From positions 32,601,930-32,665,929 of the forward strand of contig NC_035443.2 in assembly GCF_002127325.2 (NCBI RefSeq): a stretch of 64,000 bases of DNA, in the 5' to 3' direction. How positions within the stretch are numbered: position 1 is the first letter of the stretch; every line of letters begins with the position of its first letter. The notes beneath the pieces are model-generated. The model was not told the origin of the DNA, did no database searches, and saw nothing but the letters and a program-made list of their open reading frames with translations. Made by a program: the position numbers and the translations under genes. Shown here piece by piece: positions 1-11,440 of the stretch. Origin of the DNA: Helianthus annuus (Eukaryota; Streptophyta; Magnoliopsida; Asterales; Asteraceae).

Positions 1-2229
1 GCGTTGGTCAAGCCAAAAGGCATAACCACGAACTCGTAGTGCCCATAACGAGTGCGAAACGCAGTTTTGGAGATATCAACTTCGAGAACACGGAGTTGAT
101 GATAACCAGATTGAAGGTCGATTTTTGAGAAACAGGACGCGCCTTGTAGTTGGTCGAATAAATCATCGATACGAGGGAGGGGATAACGATTCTTAATGGT
201 GAGTTTGTTAAGCTCGCGGTAGTCGATACACATACGAAATGAACCATCTTTCTTCTTGACGAATAGCACAGGAGCACCCCACGGAGAGGTACTTGTACGA
301 ATGAATCCCTTGTCGAGCAGTTCTTGTAGTTGACTGGATTGTTCTTGCATCTCGGAAGGTGCAAGTCGGTAGGGAGCCTTGGCGACAGGAGTCGAACCAA
401 GTATGAGATCAATACGAAATTCAACAGTTCGAGGAGGAGGAAGACCAGGAAGATCTTCAGGAAAGACGTCAGGGAAATCACACACTACTGGAACATCGCT
501 TATGTTCTTTCTCTTGTCCTTTTGTTCCACTACGTAGGCCAAGAAGGCAAAGTTTTGTTTTCGTAAGCACTTGTTCGCTTGAGTGCATGACATCAACTTC
601 AGTCCTCTAGAAGGTCGGTCTCCATAGACGTGCAAAATATCACCGGACGGGAGAGGAAGACGAACAAATTTCTCGTGACAAGCAATCTCAGCATGATTCT
701 TGTGCAACCAATCCATGCCGATTATGACATCAAAACTACCCAGTTGCATGGGTATTAGATCAATAATCGACGTGGTCATTAAGAGTCAAGGAACAACCAC
801 CAAGGATAGAATCAACTAGAATATACTTTCCATTGGCAATCTCGACCGAAAAAGACTTAGGTAGCTTAGAGCGTGCACAGTTTAACAAAGATTCAAATTC
901 TACGGACACAAAGCTTCTATCGGCACCAGTATCAAATAGTATCGAAGCGTAAAGATTATTGACGAGAAACGTACCATTAACGACGTCATTGTCGTTACGA
1001 GCCTGATTAGCATTAATGTTGAACGCTCGTCCTCGAGCGGCTGGCTGTTGCTCCTGGTTTAGCTGAGGGCACTGGTTGCGAAAATGATTAGTGTCTCCAC
1101 ACTTGTTGCATGCACGAACAGCGTTGACTGACCTCGAATTCTACGGAGGAGCTGGTAAAGCTGCGTGAGCTGGCGCTTGCTGGGCTTGGTTGGCTTGACA
1201 GCAGTAGGGAGTCGTGTGACCATAGCGGTTGCAATTGGTACACAGACGGCAAGTAGAGGTAGCAGGATGATGAAAATTACAAGTAGCACACTTGGGATGA
1301 ACTCCAGTGTACGACTTCTTGATCTCTAGAGCAGGAGGGTTAGCAACAGCAGTGGTAGTAGCAGGCACAACAGCTTTGCCTGCGGGGTTTGCGTTTGCAG
1401 AAGGGACAATGGCATTACAGCCTGAACCCTAAGACTTTCGTTTATTGTTTATGCTGCCACTTGGTTGCTGGGTAACTTGGTTCGCTGATTTGGTGGGAGC
1501 AGAGGTAGCGAACTGTTTGTCACGGACACGGTTGTTGTTTAAACTTGCGGCAAGACAATAAACTTCTTCAATAGTCTCTAGCTGAGCTGCTTCAATCGAA
1601 TCACGCATTGCAGGAGGTAACCCATTGATGTACTTGGTTATCATGCGTTTCGGGGTAGAAACCAAGTGAGGAACGATTATGCTGAGTTGCTTGAAACGGG
1701 TAGTGTAAGCCAGGTTGTCATCTCCAACTTGCTTGAGATGCCAAAACTCTTCCTCAAGCTTTAGCTGTTCATGGGGAGGGCAGAATTCGAGCATCATCAA
1801 TTCTCGCACCTCGGGCCATGGAAGAGCATAAGCTTCTTCGTTAGAGCGGATGTTTCTCTCGTTCGACCACCACTCCAAAGCTCTGCCTTGAAACATGCCA
1901 GTTACACTCCTAGTCTTTAAATGTTCTGGGCACTCGCTGTTAATGAAGGTAACCTCGATGCTGTCGAACCACTCTAGCATTGCGGTCACCCCATCACTGC
2001 CCGTGAAAGGCTTGGGGTTGCAAGAGACGAAGTGTTTGTAGCTGAACTTCTTAAGCTTTAGCTTCTCGCCTTTAGACTCCACAGAGGAAGGATGAGTGTT
2101 GGATCCTTGGATCTCAGAGACGATCTCTGGCACGATGCGAGCGATCTGATCGGCCATGAATGACATCATCTTTTTCTGAGAGTTTTCCCTGGATCTTTTG
2201 AGAAAGTCGGATAGTTTACGGGAAGACAT
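1..2229 (-). pseudogene. Decayed gypsy gag-pol (gag, CCHC, protease, RT start)
   Basis: Gag starts at an ATG at 2229 (MSSRKLSDFL) and carries the retrotransposon gag core with ALEWWSNE near residue 117. The frame is closed by TAG at 1429-1431 and again by TAG at 1141-1143, but homology continues in the same frame. It covers a Cys/His-rich stretch (CATCNFHH, CTNCNRYGH), a CCHC knuckle (CNKCGDTNHFRNQC, about 1070-1110) and a protease active site DTGADRSF near 925. Near 765-780 the frame shifts by one base before [12 protein letters not shown], then stays open through RT ([30 protein letters not shown]) to the window edge. Two nonsense codons and one frameshift make it non-functional. The chromovirus-like assignment rests on general RT similarity, because the integrase and chromodomain lie outside the window. 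Confidence 0.8.
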
Positions 2230-2345
2230 CTAAAGATCCAAGAAAAGGATCGTGTAAGTCTAGATCATAAAGTCTCACAGTATATAGTTTCACACACGAT
2301 CGCTTAAAGACTCAAGTTTCAACAAGTTTCACATAGTTTCCAAAA

Positions 2346-3003
2346 GATTCAACATTCTCAACACAAGTCTGCAAACCCACGACTTTCGCATGGCACGTGG
2401 TACGAAGGTCCGGCAACATGTTAGAAACACGTATATATAGGAAGTGCCAGCGGCGTATCCACTATGTTTCGGGCATATCACGTCCGCCTCGTATTCGGTG
2501 TCATGTTACGTGTCGCGTTTTGCCAACCATGACAATATACCCCATCATCATCACATACACGTAGATTAATCAAATAGTTTCACATAGCTTATCATTCAAC
2601 ATCCTCATCGCAGTCCATAAAACAATGAATTCCACATGGCACGTGTTACGAAAGTTTGGCAACATGATAGAAACACTTATATATAGGAAGTACCAGCGGC
2701 GTATCCACCATGTTTCGATCATGTCGCGTCCGTCTCATCGTCGGTGTCATGTTTCGCTAACCATAACATTAGACTCCATTATATTCACATAGATCAATCA
2801 AGTAGTTTCAACATTTCCACCACGAGTCTGCAAAACCACGAATTTCACATAGCACGTGGTACGAAAGTTCGGTAACATGTCAAAAACACTTATATATAGG
2901 AAGTACCAGCAGCATATCCACCATGTTTCGGACATGTCACGTCCGTCTCGTCTTTGGTGCTAGGCTACATATCGTATTTTGCCACTCACAACAACACATA
3001 CGT
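2346..3003 (-). repeat. Three degenerate tandem units of about 220 bp with TATA-like cores
   Basis: Units begin near 2346, 2595 and 2805. Each contains, on the plus strand, a block near GGCACGTG/GCACGTGG, the string ACACTTATATATAGGAAGT or a close variant, then CAGCGGCGTATCCACCATG and CGTCCG. On the minus strand, which is the element's sense, every unit offers CCTATATATAAG, a good TATA box, downstream of a GTGG-rich stretch. The copies differ at many positions, so the amplification is old. They probably lie in the U3 of the gypsy LTR, but no promoter activity can be shown from sequence. Confidence 0.6.
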
Positions 3004-3846
3004 ATTAGTGTACACATACGATATATTTTTAACGGAATTAAGATATGAAATGGACTTAAAGGGTGACATGGTCTTTGGATAAAAATGGGAAATCGCATGG
3101 AAGGCCCCTGAAGGGTAAAGTAGTAATACTGACATGTTAAAAAAACTCTAGTATTGAAGGGCAAAGTTGTGCTTTGCAATGATTTCATAAACGCCCCCAA
3201 CGTTTAAATTTTATAACTATGATGGTTCATATCATGGATCGCCCTCTATTTTATCCGATAAATGAATGTGAAGTGTCTATTTTACCTTTTGCTAAAAAAG
3301 AAATAAAAATTAATTGAGTTATTAATATACTTACTTGGACATTTTTTATTTGAACTTAATTATTATAACTTGAAACCCCACACCCCCACTCACCCTCTCT
3401 TCTTCTACAACAAAATTTAATTATGGTTGGCACATGTATTTACCCTTTATAAAACTCCATTAATTTTAGTTATTCAAATTTAATAATAAAAAAATTAACA
3501 CAAATTACCTTATAAACTTAAAGCACAAAGTCGGTGCTTTCATCGATCCCCCCTTTTTCTTCTCAGCTTCCACGTGTCTTCCAACGTGTTCCCTCTTCTA
3601 CTATCATCTTCAAATGCCTCCTTCACTTTTTTCCTCAGATGAGAATTCAGGAGATTAGAACAGATTTCGCAGCAATGGGTTTCACGATTTTCGATCTAGG
3701 ATTTCAAATCATGTAGAGGGCTTCCAAGTTGCAGGCTATCAGGACCTTTAATTGTTGTTCAGGTGAGTTTTGGTTAGCACATTCCTTTTAATTGACAGTC
3801 TAGGGTTTCTTAACTGAGTTTAGGTTTCATGTGTGGTGGTCTTATG
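3004..3846. other. Spacer, no recognisable gene
   Basis: AT-rich DNA with only short open frames. A stretch near 3455-3517 (TTATTCAAATTTAATAATAA and flanks) recurs in direct orientation near 5436-5503, so the two may be remnants of one dispersed repeat flanking the hAT insertion. The pyrimidine-rich piece 3540-3640 and the short frame up to 3716 resemble a 5' leader, but I cannot tie them to any gene. Confidence 0.4.
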
Positions 3847-4842
3847 CAGGGGCGTACCCACCCTAAGCCAAGGGTGGGCGGGCGCACCCCATGAAAAAAT
3901 ATTTTTTAGTGTTATTTTTCGCCGGAAATCCTGACCGCAGCCCTTGTAATTTTTCACCCGCACCCCTTGATAATTTTCAACCGCCCCACTTAGAAAAAAA
4001 AAATAATTATTAACCACTTATTCACTTAATTATTTAATCCAGTCAAAGCCCAATCTGCAATCAATTTTTATTAACACAAGCCCAAACCCAACCTAAAGAA
4101 ATTTGAACTAAATAAGATAACCCAAACCCATCCACCCATTCCATTTTCAAATCCCGCCCCAAAAAAACTCTTAGCGACTTGACGCCACTGCTCACGACCT
4201 GGTGGCTTTTTTTACTAGAAAAACCAAAATTCCGGTTGGACCGACCCATATTACGTCAGAATTCCAATATAGAACTAGTATGGTTTATTTATTTATTTTG
4301 TTTTATGTGATGATTAGGAGAAAATATAGATGTGTAATGGTTTAATCTTTTTATATTCTTTTGTTGTTTTAGACTTGTAGTTAAATGTTTTTGTTGTTTT
4401 ATTTATAGCTATTAGTTACAAGTAATCAACATTTAATATTAGGGTTTGAATGTTTAAAAATATAATTGAAAGTTATGGGCTATGGTTGAACATGATTATT
4501 TATTTTGTTTAAGTGTTTAGTGTTGTTTTATGAACTTATGGAGCAAATTATATGTGTTAGGAACAATGAGTAAGAATATAATGAACTTTTGGCGTGTTTA
4601 GTATCTTTAGATGATATTTTGGATATATTTAAAAAAAACTGTAGGGCACACTTTTAAATACGTTTGTAATTTGTAATGACGTTTGACGTATTTTTGATGA
4701 TTTATAAATTTTAGTTTAGTGTTCTTTTGTCTTACATGATCCTACCCGACCCGTTACGAACCGATATTTTTATACATCTAGGGGCCTAAAATCTTTGAAA
4801 ATATTCCACACCCCCAGGAAAAAATTCCTGGGTCCGCCACTG
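3847..4842 (+). mobile_element. Non-autonomous hAT-type DNA transposon (996 bp)
   Basis: The ends are imperfect terminal inverted repeats: CAGGGGCGTACCCACC at the left and, read inward from the right, CAGTGGCGGACCCAGGAA. They are flanked by an 8-bp duplication with one mismatch (GTCTTATG left, TTCTTATG right), as expected of hAT. The subterminal region repeats short CACCCC/GCACCCCTTG-type words. There is no transposase frame. A relative in the opposite orientation sits at 30785-31735. The CAGGGGCGGA end resembles Tip100-group hATs, from memory. Confidence 0.8.
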
Positions 4843-6182
4843 TTCTTATGTCAAACTGAATGAACTTGATGCATGTATGGTTGCTTTCTTTTGAGTATAT
4901 GTTTGTTACTTGCTGAAGACATCGACTGATTGGGTTTTTTTTTTTTCAAATTCTTTTGATTATATGTTTGTTACTTGCTGAAGATATCGATTGATTGTGT
5001 TTTTTTTTTTTTCAATTTTTAATCAAGGCATCGGTCTCTGTAAACAACCAATATAACAGAATCCATGCATAAATGTTTAATTTAAAGACGGTAAACAATA
5101 ACATTTTGAAAAGGAAGATACCATATGGATAGTACAAGGTTCGTTTTTGTAGGTTACATCTAAATAATGATATTCGAATCCAACTTAATATATGCAAAGA
5201 TTATTGTATGTATGAACTCAAAAAGAGAAAATCAAGCATGTAAAAACTTATATTTTACCCAAAACGCGTTCATAGTTAAGGCGAGGAATTCCTCACGACT
5301 TAGTATTTCTCTCATGGACAAAAGAAAATATGACGATGTTAAAAACGCCCCCAACCCCAAGATTGACGTCCACAATCAGTCGACGGAACCGCCATGTCAT
5401 TGTGCGCCTTTAAATTTAGTTATCATTTATAATCTACTCCATTAAATTTAGTTATTCAAATTTAATAATAAAAAAAATAACACAAATTATCATTTATAAT
5501 CTTAACCTGTACAAGTTAATGAAGTATTTTTATAACAAAAACTTTATAAATGTATTTTTTTAATAATTAATTTAACAAAATATTAAATATGATATATAAA
5601 TTCATAAGATTTGTTGGGCTCAATAAAAACAAATTAACAAAACATGGGCTTCGATGTATCCGGTTGTGGTCCAATCCAAGAATTAGATGAGGTTGTTTAG
5701 CTGACTTTCAAAGAAAAATGGAGAGAAAAAGGAGCATAAATCAATGGGGTTGCTCCAGCTAGGCAACTTGTGTGGAGGGTTTGATCCTGAGCGTCACCCC
5801 GGTTTTCATTCAGTTGTTTCTCCAGCGAGACAGGCAGAACGTTTCCGGAGGAAAGCCATCGACCCAAGTCTGATAGCCCCGGCGCTGGCCCTGCTATTTG
5901 GACACAGATCTTGGCGAGGGTCCTCGACTAGAGGATGTGACAATGGGGTCACCATTAGAAGTTCACCTTTCAAAAAAAAAAAAAAAGGTTGCTAGGTCTT
6001 GAAACCGGGCCAACTCAAACCGGTCCGGTCCAGCAACACCACTTCTAATACAAGTGACAGAATTTCTAAACATAGGTCGAAAGGGACAACATAAGAACAC
6101 GACATATAAACTGTTTGAAAACAATCCTGCTAGTTAAACATACTTGTGTACAAAACAAAACATCCAAGCATCATAGATATTA
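4843..6182. other. Spacer, no recognisable gene; short tandem repeat
   Basis: Near 4905-5018 a roughly 70-bp unit (TATGTTTGTTACTTGCTGAAG, T-run, TCAA) occurs twice in tandem. The rest is AT-rich. An 83-codon frame at 5744-5995 (starts MGLLQLGNLCGGFD) has more balanced composition than its surroundings and ends in an A-run. I recognise no family and do not call it a gene. Confidence 0.35.
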
Positions 6183-6540
6183 GAGTAAAATGCCAAAATG
6201 GTCCCTGACTTTAGGCCACTTTTACCACTTAAGTACAAAAAATATAACTTTTTGTATCTGGGTCCCTGAGGTTTCATTTTTGTTGTCATTTTCATCCAAT
6301 TGACAAAATGGGTTAGAACTTTCTGTTAATTTCTCCCCTTTATTGTCGTTTTCCTCGTTTAATTAAAATATATTATAGCATAAAATGATGATTATACCCT
6401 TCATTTAAATGAGGAAAACGACAAAAAGGATGAAAATGACAACAAAAATGAAACCTCAGGACCCAAATACAAAAAGTTTCATTTTTCGATTGAAGTGGCA
6501 AAAGTTGTCTAAACTCGGGGACCATTTTGGCATTTTACTC
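6183..6540. mobile_element. MULE-type MITE (358 bp)
   Basis: Long imperfect inverted repeat. It begins GAGTAAAATGCCAAAATGG and ends with the complement CCATTTTGGCATTTTACTC. It is flanked by a perfect 9-bp duplication TAGATATTA (6174-6182 and 6541-6549), the size made by Mutator-like transposases. The two arms fold on each other around GGGTCC and CCTCAGG words. It has no coding capacity. Three relatives lie at 36800, 46053 and 47998. Confidence 0.85.
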
Positions 6541-6597
6541 TAGATATTAACATATTTGATACACAATATATGCAACAACATAGAGCTAACCCATATA

Positions 6598-7636
6598 TCA
6601 ACAAAGAACAAACTCATCCTTCTGCTTCTCTGACATCAATACAGCCAGTTTTAGTTGACCGAGCTGACAAAGCCTAGCCGGATTCTTAAATACAGTAACT
6701 CGAGCCCTTTTATCACCCAACAAAACAAAACGGGCTATGCTAAAAGAGTCACCTTTCTTAACTGCAAACTGCCACTCTCTAACTGATATCTCAAACCAGT
6801 CCTTTGTTTTAGAATCAGTTGTTTTGACTTCGATGTATTCCTTCCGGTTTTCATCATCACAAACTTCAATATCATATGGTAGCCCGGTTTCACTACATTC
6901 ATTTACCCATTTCACAGCTTTGATATCCATGTTTTTATAGTAGTTAAAAGCCAGTTCCTCACCTCGTCTCCCTGTAAGAGACGCATGTTTCACATTGACT
7001 GAGCCATGTGAAAGCTGGTCCTTCTGGCTAAAACCCGAAGACCCATCTTGGTCAACCAAATCATGTTCAACGATGATCGTGTCAACCGCGTTTGTTCCCC
7101 CATGACCCAAAAAACCATCTTGGTCAACCAAACCATGTTCAGCATCGACTGAATTAACCGTGTTGTTCCACCATGACCCTCATGATTCAAACACTTAGAA
7201 GCATGTAGACTTTCTGCGTCATCAGTAGTTGGTACATTTAGATCAACTCGCTTAATTACATATTGCATCTTCGATTTATTAGCACGTGAGGAAATGGATT
7301 TAGGGGGTTCCGACTTCTGTTACTTTGGGATGATGAACTGGGCCTAACGGATCTTTTAGGAACACCTTTCGTAGCTGATGTCACCGTATTCAATGGCATG
7401 ACTCCCATAGATTGAATTGACCATACTGGTTCTTCATCTGATAGCTTTGGCACCTTCTGGCTATTCAAGATGAAACTTTCTATTTGTTTCTCTGTAGAAC
7501 CCGATTCATTCATACATGTTATCATGTGAAGAAAATTTGCCAAGTGTAGGTCAGGATCACCGTTGACTAAAAAACGAGAAAGCTCCATGAATATCGAATG
7601 AGAATCTGAGTTACGAGTTACAAACAAAATCTCATC
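6598..7636 (-). pseudogene. NOV-like last exon with NOV_C domain
   Basis: The acceptor at ATACAG joins in frame to the preceding exon (LLQ then DEILFVTRNSDSHSIF). The segment MELSRFLVNGDPDLHLANF and the following SFILNSQKVPKL match the family. The linker between about 7330 and 7000 changes frame at least twice and contains a small internal repeat (LVDQDG twice). The final about 120 residues are intact NOV_C: LTGRRGEELAFNYY, VKWVNE, GLPYDI, EYIEVKTT, WFEISVREWQFA, ARFVLLG and ARVTVFKNP, ending in a TAA/TAG-type stop at 6598. The domain resembles restriction-endonuclease-like folds, with E-V-K in EVKTT as the possible catalytic trace. Confidence 0.85.
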
Positions 7637-7640
7637 CTGT

Positions 7641-7788
7641 ATGTATCAATACAGAAACAGTTATAGTTCAGAAAATAGGTCATATATAATACGTTTTCGG
7701 TTGATCTACATTTTGACGTAAAATTTTTATGGAACACCGCTGCAACGCGCGTGGAAATTTACTAGTTCATATGTAAAAGGTATTATAC
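7641..7788 (+). mobile_element. Helitron 3' terminus in the last NOV-like intron
   Basis: The intron between exons ending at 7789 and starting at 7636 ends its insert with a GC-rich hairpin (CACCGC, loop TGCAA, CGCGCGTG), then a short AT tract and CTAG followed by T (CTAG at 7762-7765). This is the Helitron 3' signature. A 5' TC end is not clear in so short an intron, so this is probably a fragment. Confidence 0.5.
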
Positions 7789-8045
7789 CTGAAGAAGGCA
7801 GATACAATCATGTCTCTTCTTTGACACCAACTTTGACCTCTTTATAACATTCTTATAATACAACTTTTCAACAACAACAATCTGCGCCGATTTACTTTCT
7901 CAAATCCAGCCAGCTTGAGTTGAAGATATCTTTCACGATACGAATTAGAAATGTAACGTTGAGCGTAAGGAAGGACCCAGCTCACCAATGAAGTTTCATA
8001 GCTATTGTCTACTGGCTTGTTACATATTGCTTCACGAGTAACAAC
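7789..8045 (-). pseudogene. NOV-like exon with frameshift
   Basis: The acceptor GCAG and the donor CAG/GTATAA bound the exon. It reads VVTREAI, then SLVSWVLPYAQRYI and LQLKLAGFEKVN, as in the family. Near 7875-7905 the frame changes: the family-like QIVVVEKLYYKNVIK is in another frame from the upstream part. The two halves cannot be translated together without an indel correction, so the exon is damaged. Confidence 0.75.
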
Positions 8046-8257
8046 CTGCGGTAGATAATAAGTTGTTTACATCAATAAAGATTCGCCCATGTGTTTCTTG
8101 TTAACAAAAACATTTTTTACGACAAAATGGTCAGACCGAGCGGGTTGAATGACTGGTGGAAACAGATACTTTTTGGTACAAGTCAAAACGGGCTACTTTG
8201 ATAAATTATACTTGTCATAAAGAACACTTTAATTCTCTTCGAAAATTATGACCTAAC

Positions 8258-8568
8258 CTCTGAAAGAGCGGGAATTCCAAGATTTGTCATAAGAAAAGAG
8301 ATCTTCACTTCAAGCATCACCTTTTCTTCATCAGACATAAACAAAAAAAGTTAATATTATTCAACTTCTCAAATTCATCAGCAAGCTTTGCATCATCACA
8401 CCAACACACGAGCCCAAATGATGAATGTAACGAAACCCATTTATCTTGTGCAGTCGGAAGCACCTTCGTTTTCTTTTCCTCAAGATTTCTCTTCAACAAT
8501 TCAAGATCCTCAAAACTCAAAGCCCCAGATTTGAGTCCATCACTCCACTTTAGAAAAATATCAAAAAC
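8258..8568 (-). pseudogene. NOV-like exon with frameshift in a T-run
   Basis: The acceptor GACAG and the donor GAG/GTTAGG bound the exon. It contains VFDIFLKWSDGLKSG, VLPTAQDKWVSLHSSFG and LVCWCDDAKL, which are strong NOV-like matches. After NNINF a seven-base A-run on the plus strand (about 8343-8349) throws the frame. The expected SDEEKVMLEV and NLGIPALSE continue in another frame to the donor. The homopolymer makes a sequencing error possible. Confidence 0.8.
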
Positions 8569-8679
8569 CTGTCAAATATATTGATATTGAGAAAATCCCA
8601 TCAGATTTGAGTCCATCACTCTATTTATGTTTTTTGACCCATTATCTTACCTTTTTGGCAGCCTTCAACGGAGTATTTA

Positions 8680-8859
8680 TAAAAGCAATTGAAGGATGTA
8701 ATGTTTTCTGTGTATATTATTCACAATCAAAGACCCTATATATAGGGCAGAATACATCCATGAAAATAGGAAAAGATATACACCTAATTATACAATGATT
8801 ATCTCAAAATAATAAAACAATCTATTCCTAAAATATATAAATATTCTCGGCTGCTAAGA
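8680..8859 (-). repeat. Copia 3' LTR (180 bp)
   Basis: In element sense it begins TCTTAGCAGCC and ends CAATTGCTTTTA. The termini are therefore TC...TA rather than TG...CA, fixed by comparing both LTRs, the PBS side, the PPT side and the TSD. It contains the TATA-like CCCTATATATAGGG. Confidence 0.88.
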
Positions 8860-8866
8860 CACCCCC

Positions 8867-11440
8867 TCAGTTTGAGCGGGCGGAGGACAGACGCTCAAGC
8901 TGGACCGAAATGAATGACTGGAATAGTTCCCGAGATAATCCTTTGGTGAAAATATCCGCATATTGCAAAGCAAAAGGGACATGAAGAACTCTGTTATGTC
9001 CAAGACGAACCTTCTCTCGAACAAAGTGTATATCTATCTCTATGTGTTTTGTTCGTTGATGTTGAACCGGATTATTGGACAAATAAACTGCTGAAACATT
9101 GTCACAAAACACTACAGATGCACGCTGCAATGGAGTATGAAGTTCGAGGAGTAAATTTCGGATCCACGATGTTTCAGCAACTGCATTGGCGACACCTCGA
9201 TACTCGGCCTCTGCACTGGATCGTGAGACTGTAGGTTGTCTTTTAGCAGACCATGAAATAAGATTGTCACCAAGAAAAACACAATAACCTGATGTAGAAC
9301 GTCTTGAATCCGGACATCCACCCCAATCCGCATCAGAATAAGCAACTAAATTATGTGAGCCTGACTTAACAATGCGTAAACCATAGTCGATGGTGCCTTG
9401 TAAATAACGGATCATGCGCTTCATAAACGCAAAGTGAGGCTCTCGAGGCTCATGCATAAAGAGGCAAACCTGTTGAACTGCATATGACAAATCTGGCCGA
9501 GTGAAAGTTAAGTACTGCAAAGCACCCGCAAGACTGCGATACAAGGTCGGGTCAGAGAACAAGGGACCATCATTTGCACTAAGCTTAGAAGAGAGATCAA
9601 CAGGTGTAGCACATGGTTTGCAAGATGACATAGACGCGCGGGCAATTATGTCCTTAGCATACTGGGCCTGAGACAAGAAAATACCGTGTTTCTGCTGAGT
9701 AACCTTGATCCCCAAAAAATGATGTAAACGACCTAAATCCGTCATGGCGAACTCTCGTGAGAGTGTGCCAATGATGTCATTCAATAAACGATCATTAGAT
9801 GCTGTAAGAACAATATCATCGACATATAACAATAAATAAGCAATATTCGAAGCATCCTGATGATAAACGAAGAGAGACTGGTCGCATGTGCTACTACGAA
9901 ACCCTTTGGATGTGATGAAATTTTCAAAACGGGTATACCAAGCCCGTGGAGCCTGTTTTAGACCATACAACGATTTCTTCAGGCGGCAAACATGATCAGG
10001 AAACCGTTTATCATAGAAACCCGGTGGTTGATGCATAAAGACCGTCTCATTTAGTTCCCCGTGTAGAAAAGCATTCTTGACATCAAGTTGATGAATAGAC
10101 CAGGCCCGTGACACAGCCAAAGACAAAACCGTACGAATAGTGGCAGGTTTGACCACCGGACTAAAAGTTTCATCACAATCCACACCGACCGTTTGAGAAT
10201 TACCATTAACCACTAACCGTGCTTTATAACGTTCCAATGTCCCATCTGATTTAAATTTGTGCCTAAATAACCACATGCATCGGATAACAGGGTGATCGTG
10301 TGGTCGGGGAACAAGTTCCCATGTTTCGTTATCCTGTAAAGCCGAATACTCGGTTTGCATAGCATGCAACCAATTTGGATCAGTTAGAGCTTTGGCATAA
10401 GAGGTGGGAACAGGTGAGAGAGAGGTGGTGTGGTGTATGGAGGACAGGTTTGCACAGGATTTGGATCTTGTTGTCATCGGGTGTTGGTTTAAAGTGGAAG
10501 TGGTAGGTTGGGTAGTAGAATAGGCCGGGGTAGGAACAGTGTGAGGTAATAAGCCAGGGGATGGGATGGGCTGTGGTATCGGTAACGGACGAGGTCTGCG
10601 GGAATAGGTGAACGTGTACGGGGCAGTAACAGGGTGGGCCGGGTGGACAGGTAAGTCGGAGATGGGTGTTTGGGTCGGTTGGTTAGGTTGGGCCTGCTGG
10701 TTAGGTTTGGCCTGTTGGGCTTGGGGGGACGGTCTATGGAAAGTGAATCCGGGTGGTGTAGGGTCATCCAAAAAGTTATAGGATGAGGGTGAGTGAGGAA
10801 TAGTGTAAGGAAACACATGCTCATCAAACGTCACGTGGCGTGAAATGTGGACCTTGCCTGTAGTAGGGTCAAAGCAACGGTAGCCACGAAAGTCGGGTGG
10901 ATACCCGAGAAAAATACAGCGCACGGACCTATAGTGTAGTTTATGAGGCTGTGTGGCTGAGGTGTTAGGGTAACAGGCACAGCCGAACACTCGTAAGTGT
11001 TCGTAATCCGGGTGACGAAGGTAAAGGGCAAAGGTAGGTGTATAAAAATTAAGCCTTTTGGTTGGTAGGATGTTGTGAAGGTAGGTGGCAGTGTGTAATG
11101 CCTCAACCCAAAACGAAGGAGGGAGATTCGCATGAATTAAAAGGGCCCTAATAATGTCATTAAGGCGTCGTATCATGCGTTCCGCCCTACCGTTTTGGGA
11201 TGATGTTTGGGGGCATGAGAAACGGAAAAGTAAACCGTTTTGATGAGCAAAATTTTTAAATGCTAAATTGTCAAATTCACCCCCTAAGTCACACTGAAAA
11301 GTTTTTATTTTACGGTTAAATTGGGTGAAAATTAATTGATGGAATTTGGCAAATGTGGGAAAGGTTTCGGACTTGTACTTTAGGGGGTAAACCCACACGA
11401 AGTGTGAGAAGTTGTCAATTAGCACCATGTAATACTTATA
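8867..11440 (-). pseudogene. Copia integrase, reverse transcriptase and RNase H
   Basis: About 857 codons in frame with the protease block but separated from it by TGA at 11441-11443. The first methionine is at 11428 (MVLIDNFSHFVW). The integrase core shows the second Asp at CDLGGEFDN and the Glu at NGRAERMIRRLND. RT shows MWLFRHKFKSDG, FSPVVKPATIR, LDVKNAFLHGEL and YVDDIVL (about residue 535). RNase H shows YSDADWGG and SRSSAEAEYRG. No stop interrupts this part, so the catalytic region is otherwise well preserved. Confidence 0.88.

Larger units (their letters stand above)
1..3003 (-). mobile_element. Truncated Ty3/gypsy LTR retrotransposon, 5' half
   Basis: The minus strand reads, in order, gag, CCHC knuckles, aspartic protease and the start of reverse transcriptase, which is the gypsy order. 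The element leaves the window at base 1, still inside RT. Upstream of gag lies a tandem-repeat block with TATA-like sequences that probably belongs to the 5' LTR. I could not find a tRNA primer-binding site (the complement of TGGTATCAGAGC) between it and gag, so the LTR boundary is not fixed and the end at 3003 is only where the repeats stop. Lesions in gag-pol show that the copy is dead. Confidence 0.75.

Noticed and set aside
8..481. 157-codon minus-strand frame
   Set aside because: It is out of frame with the reverse transcriptase that reads in the neighbouring frame over the same bases.
3534..3716. Possible 5' exon of an unknown gene
   Set aside because: Sixty codons without a downstream partner; the following DNA is a hAT insertion and AT-rich spacer.
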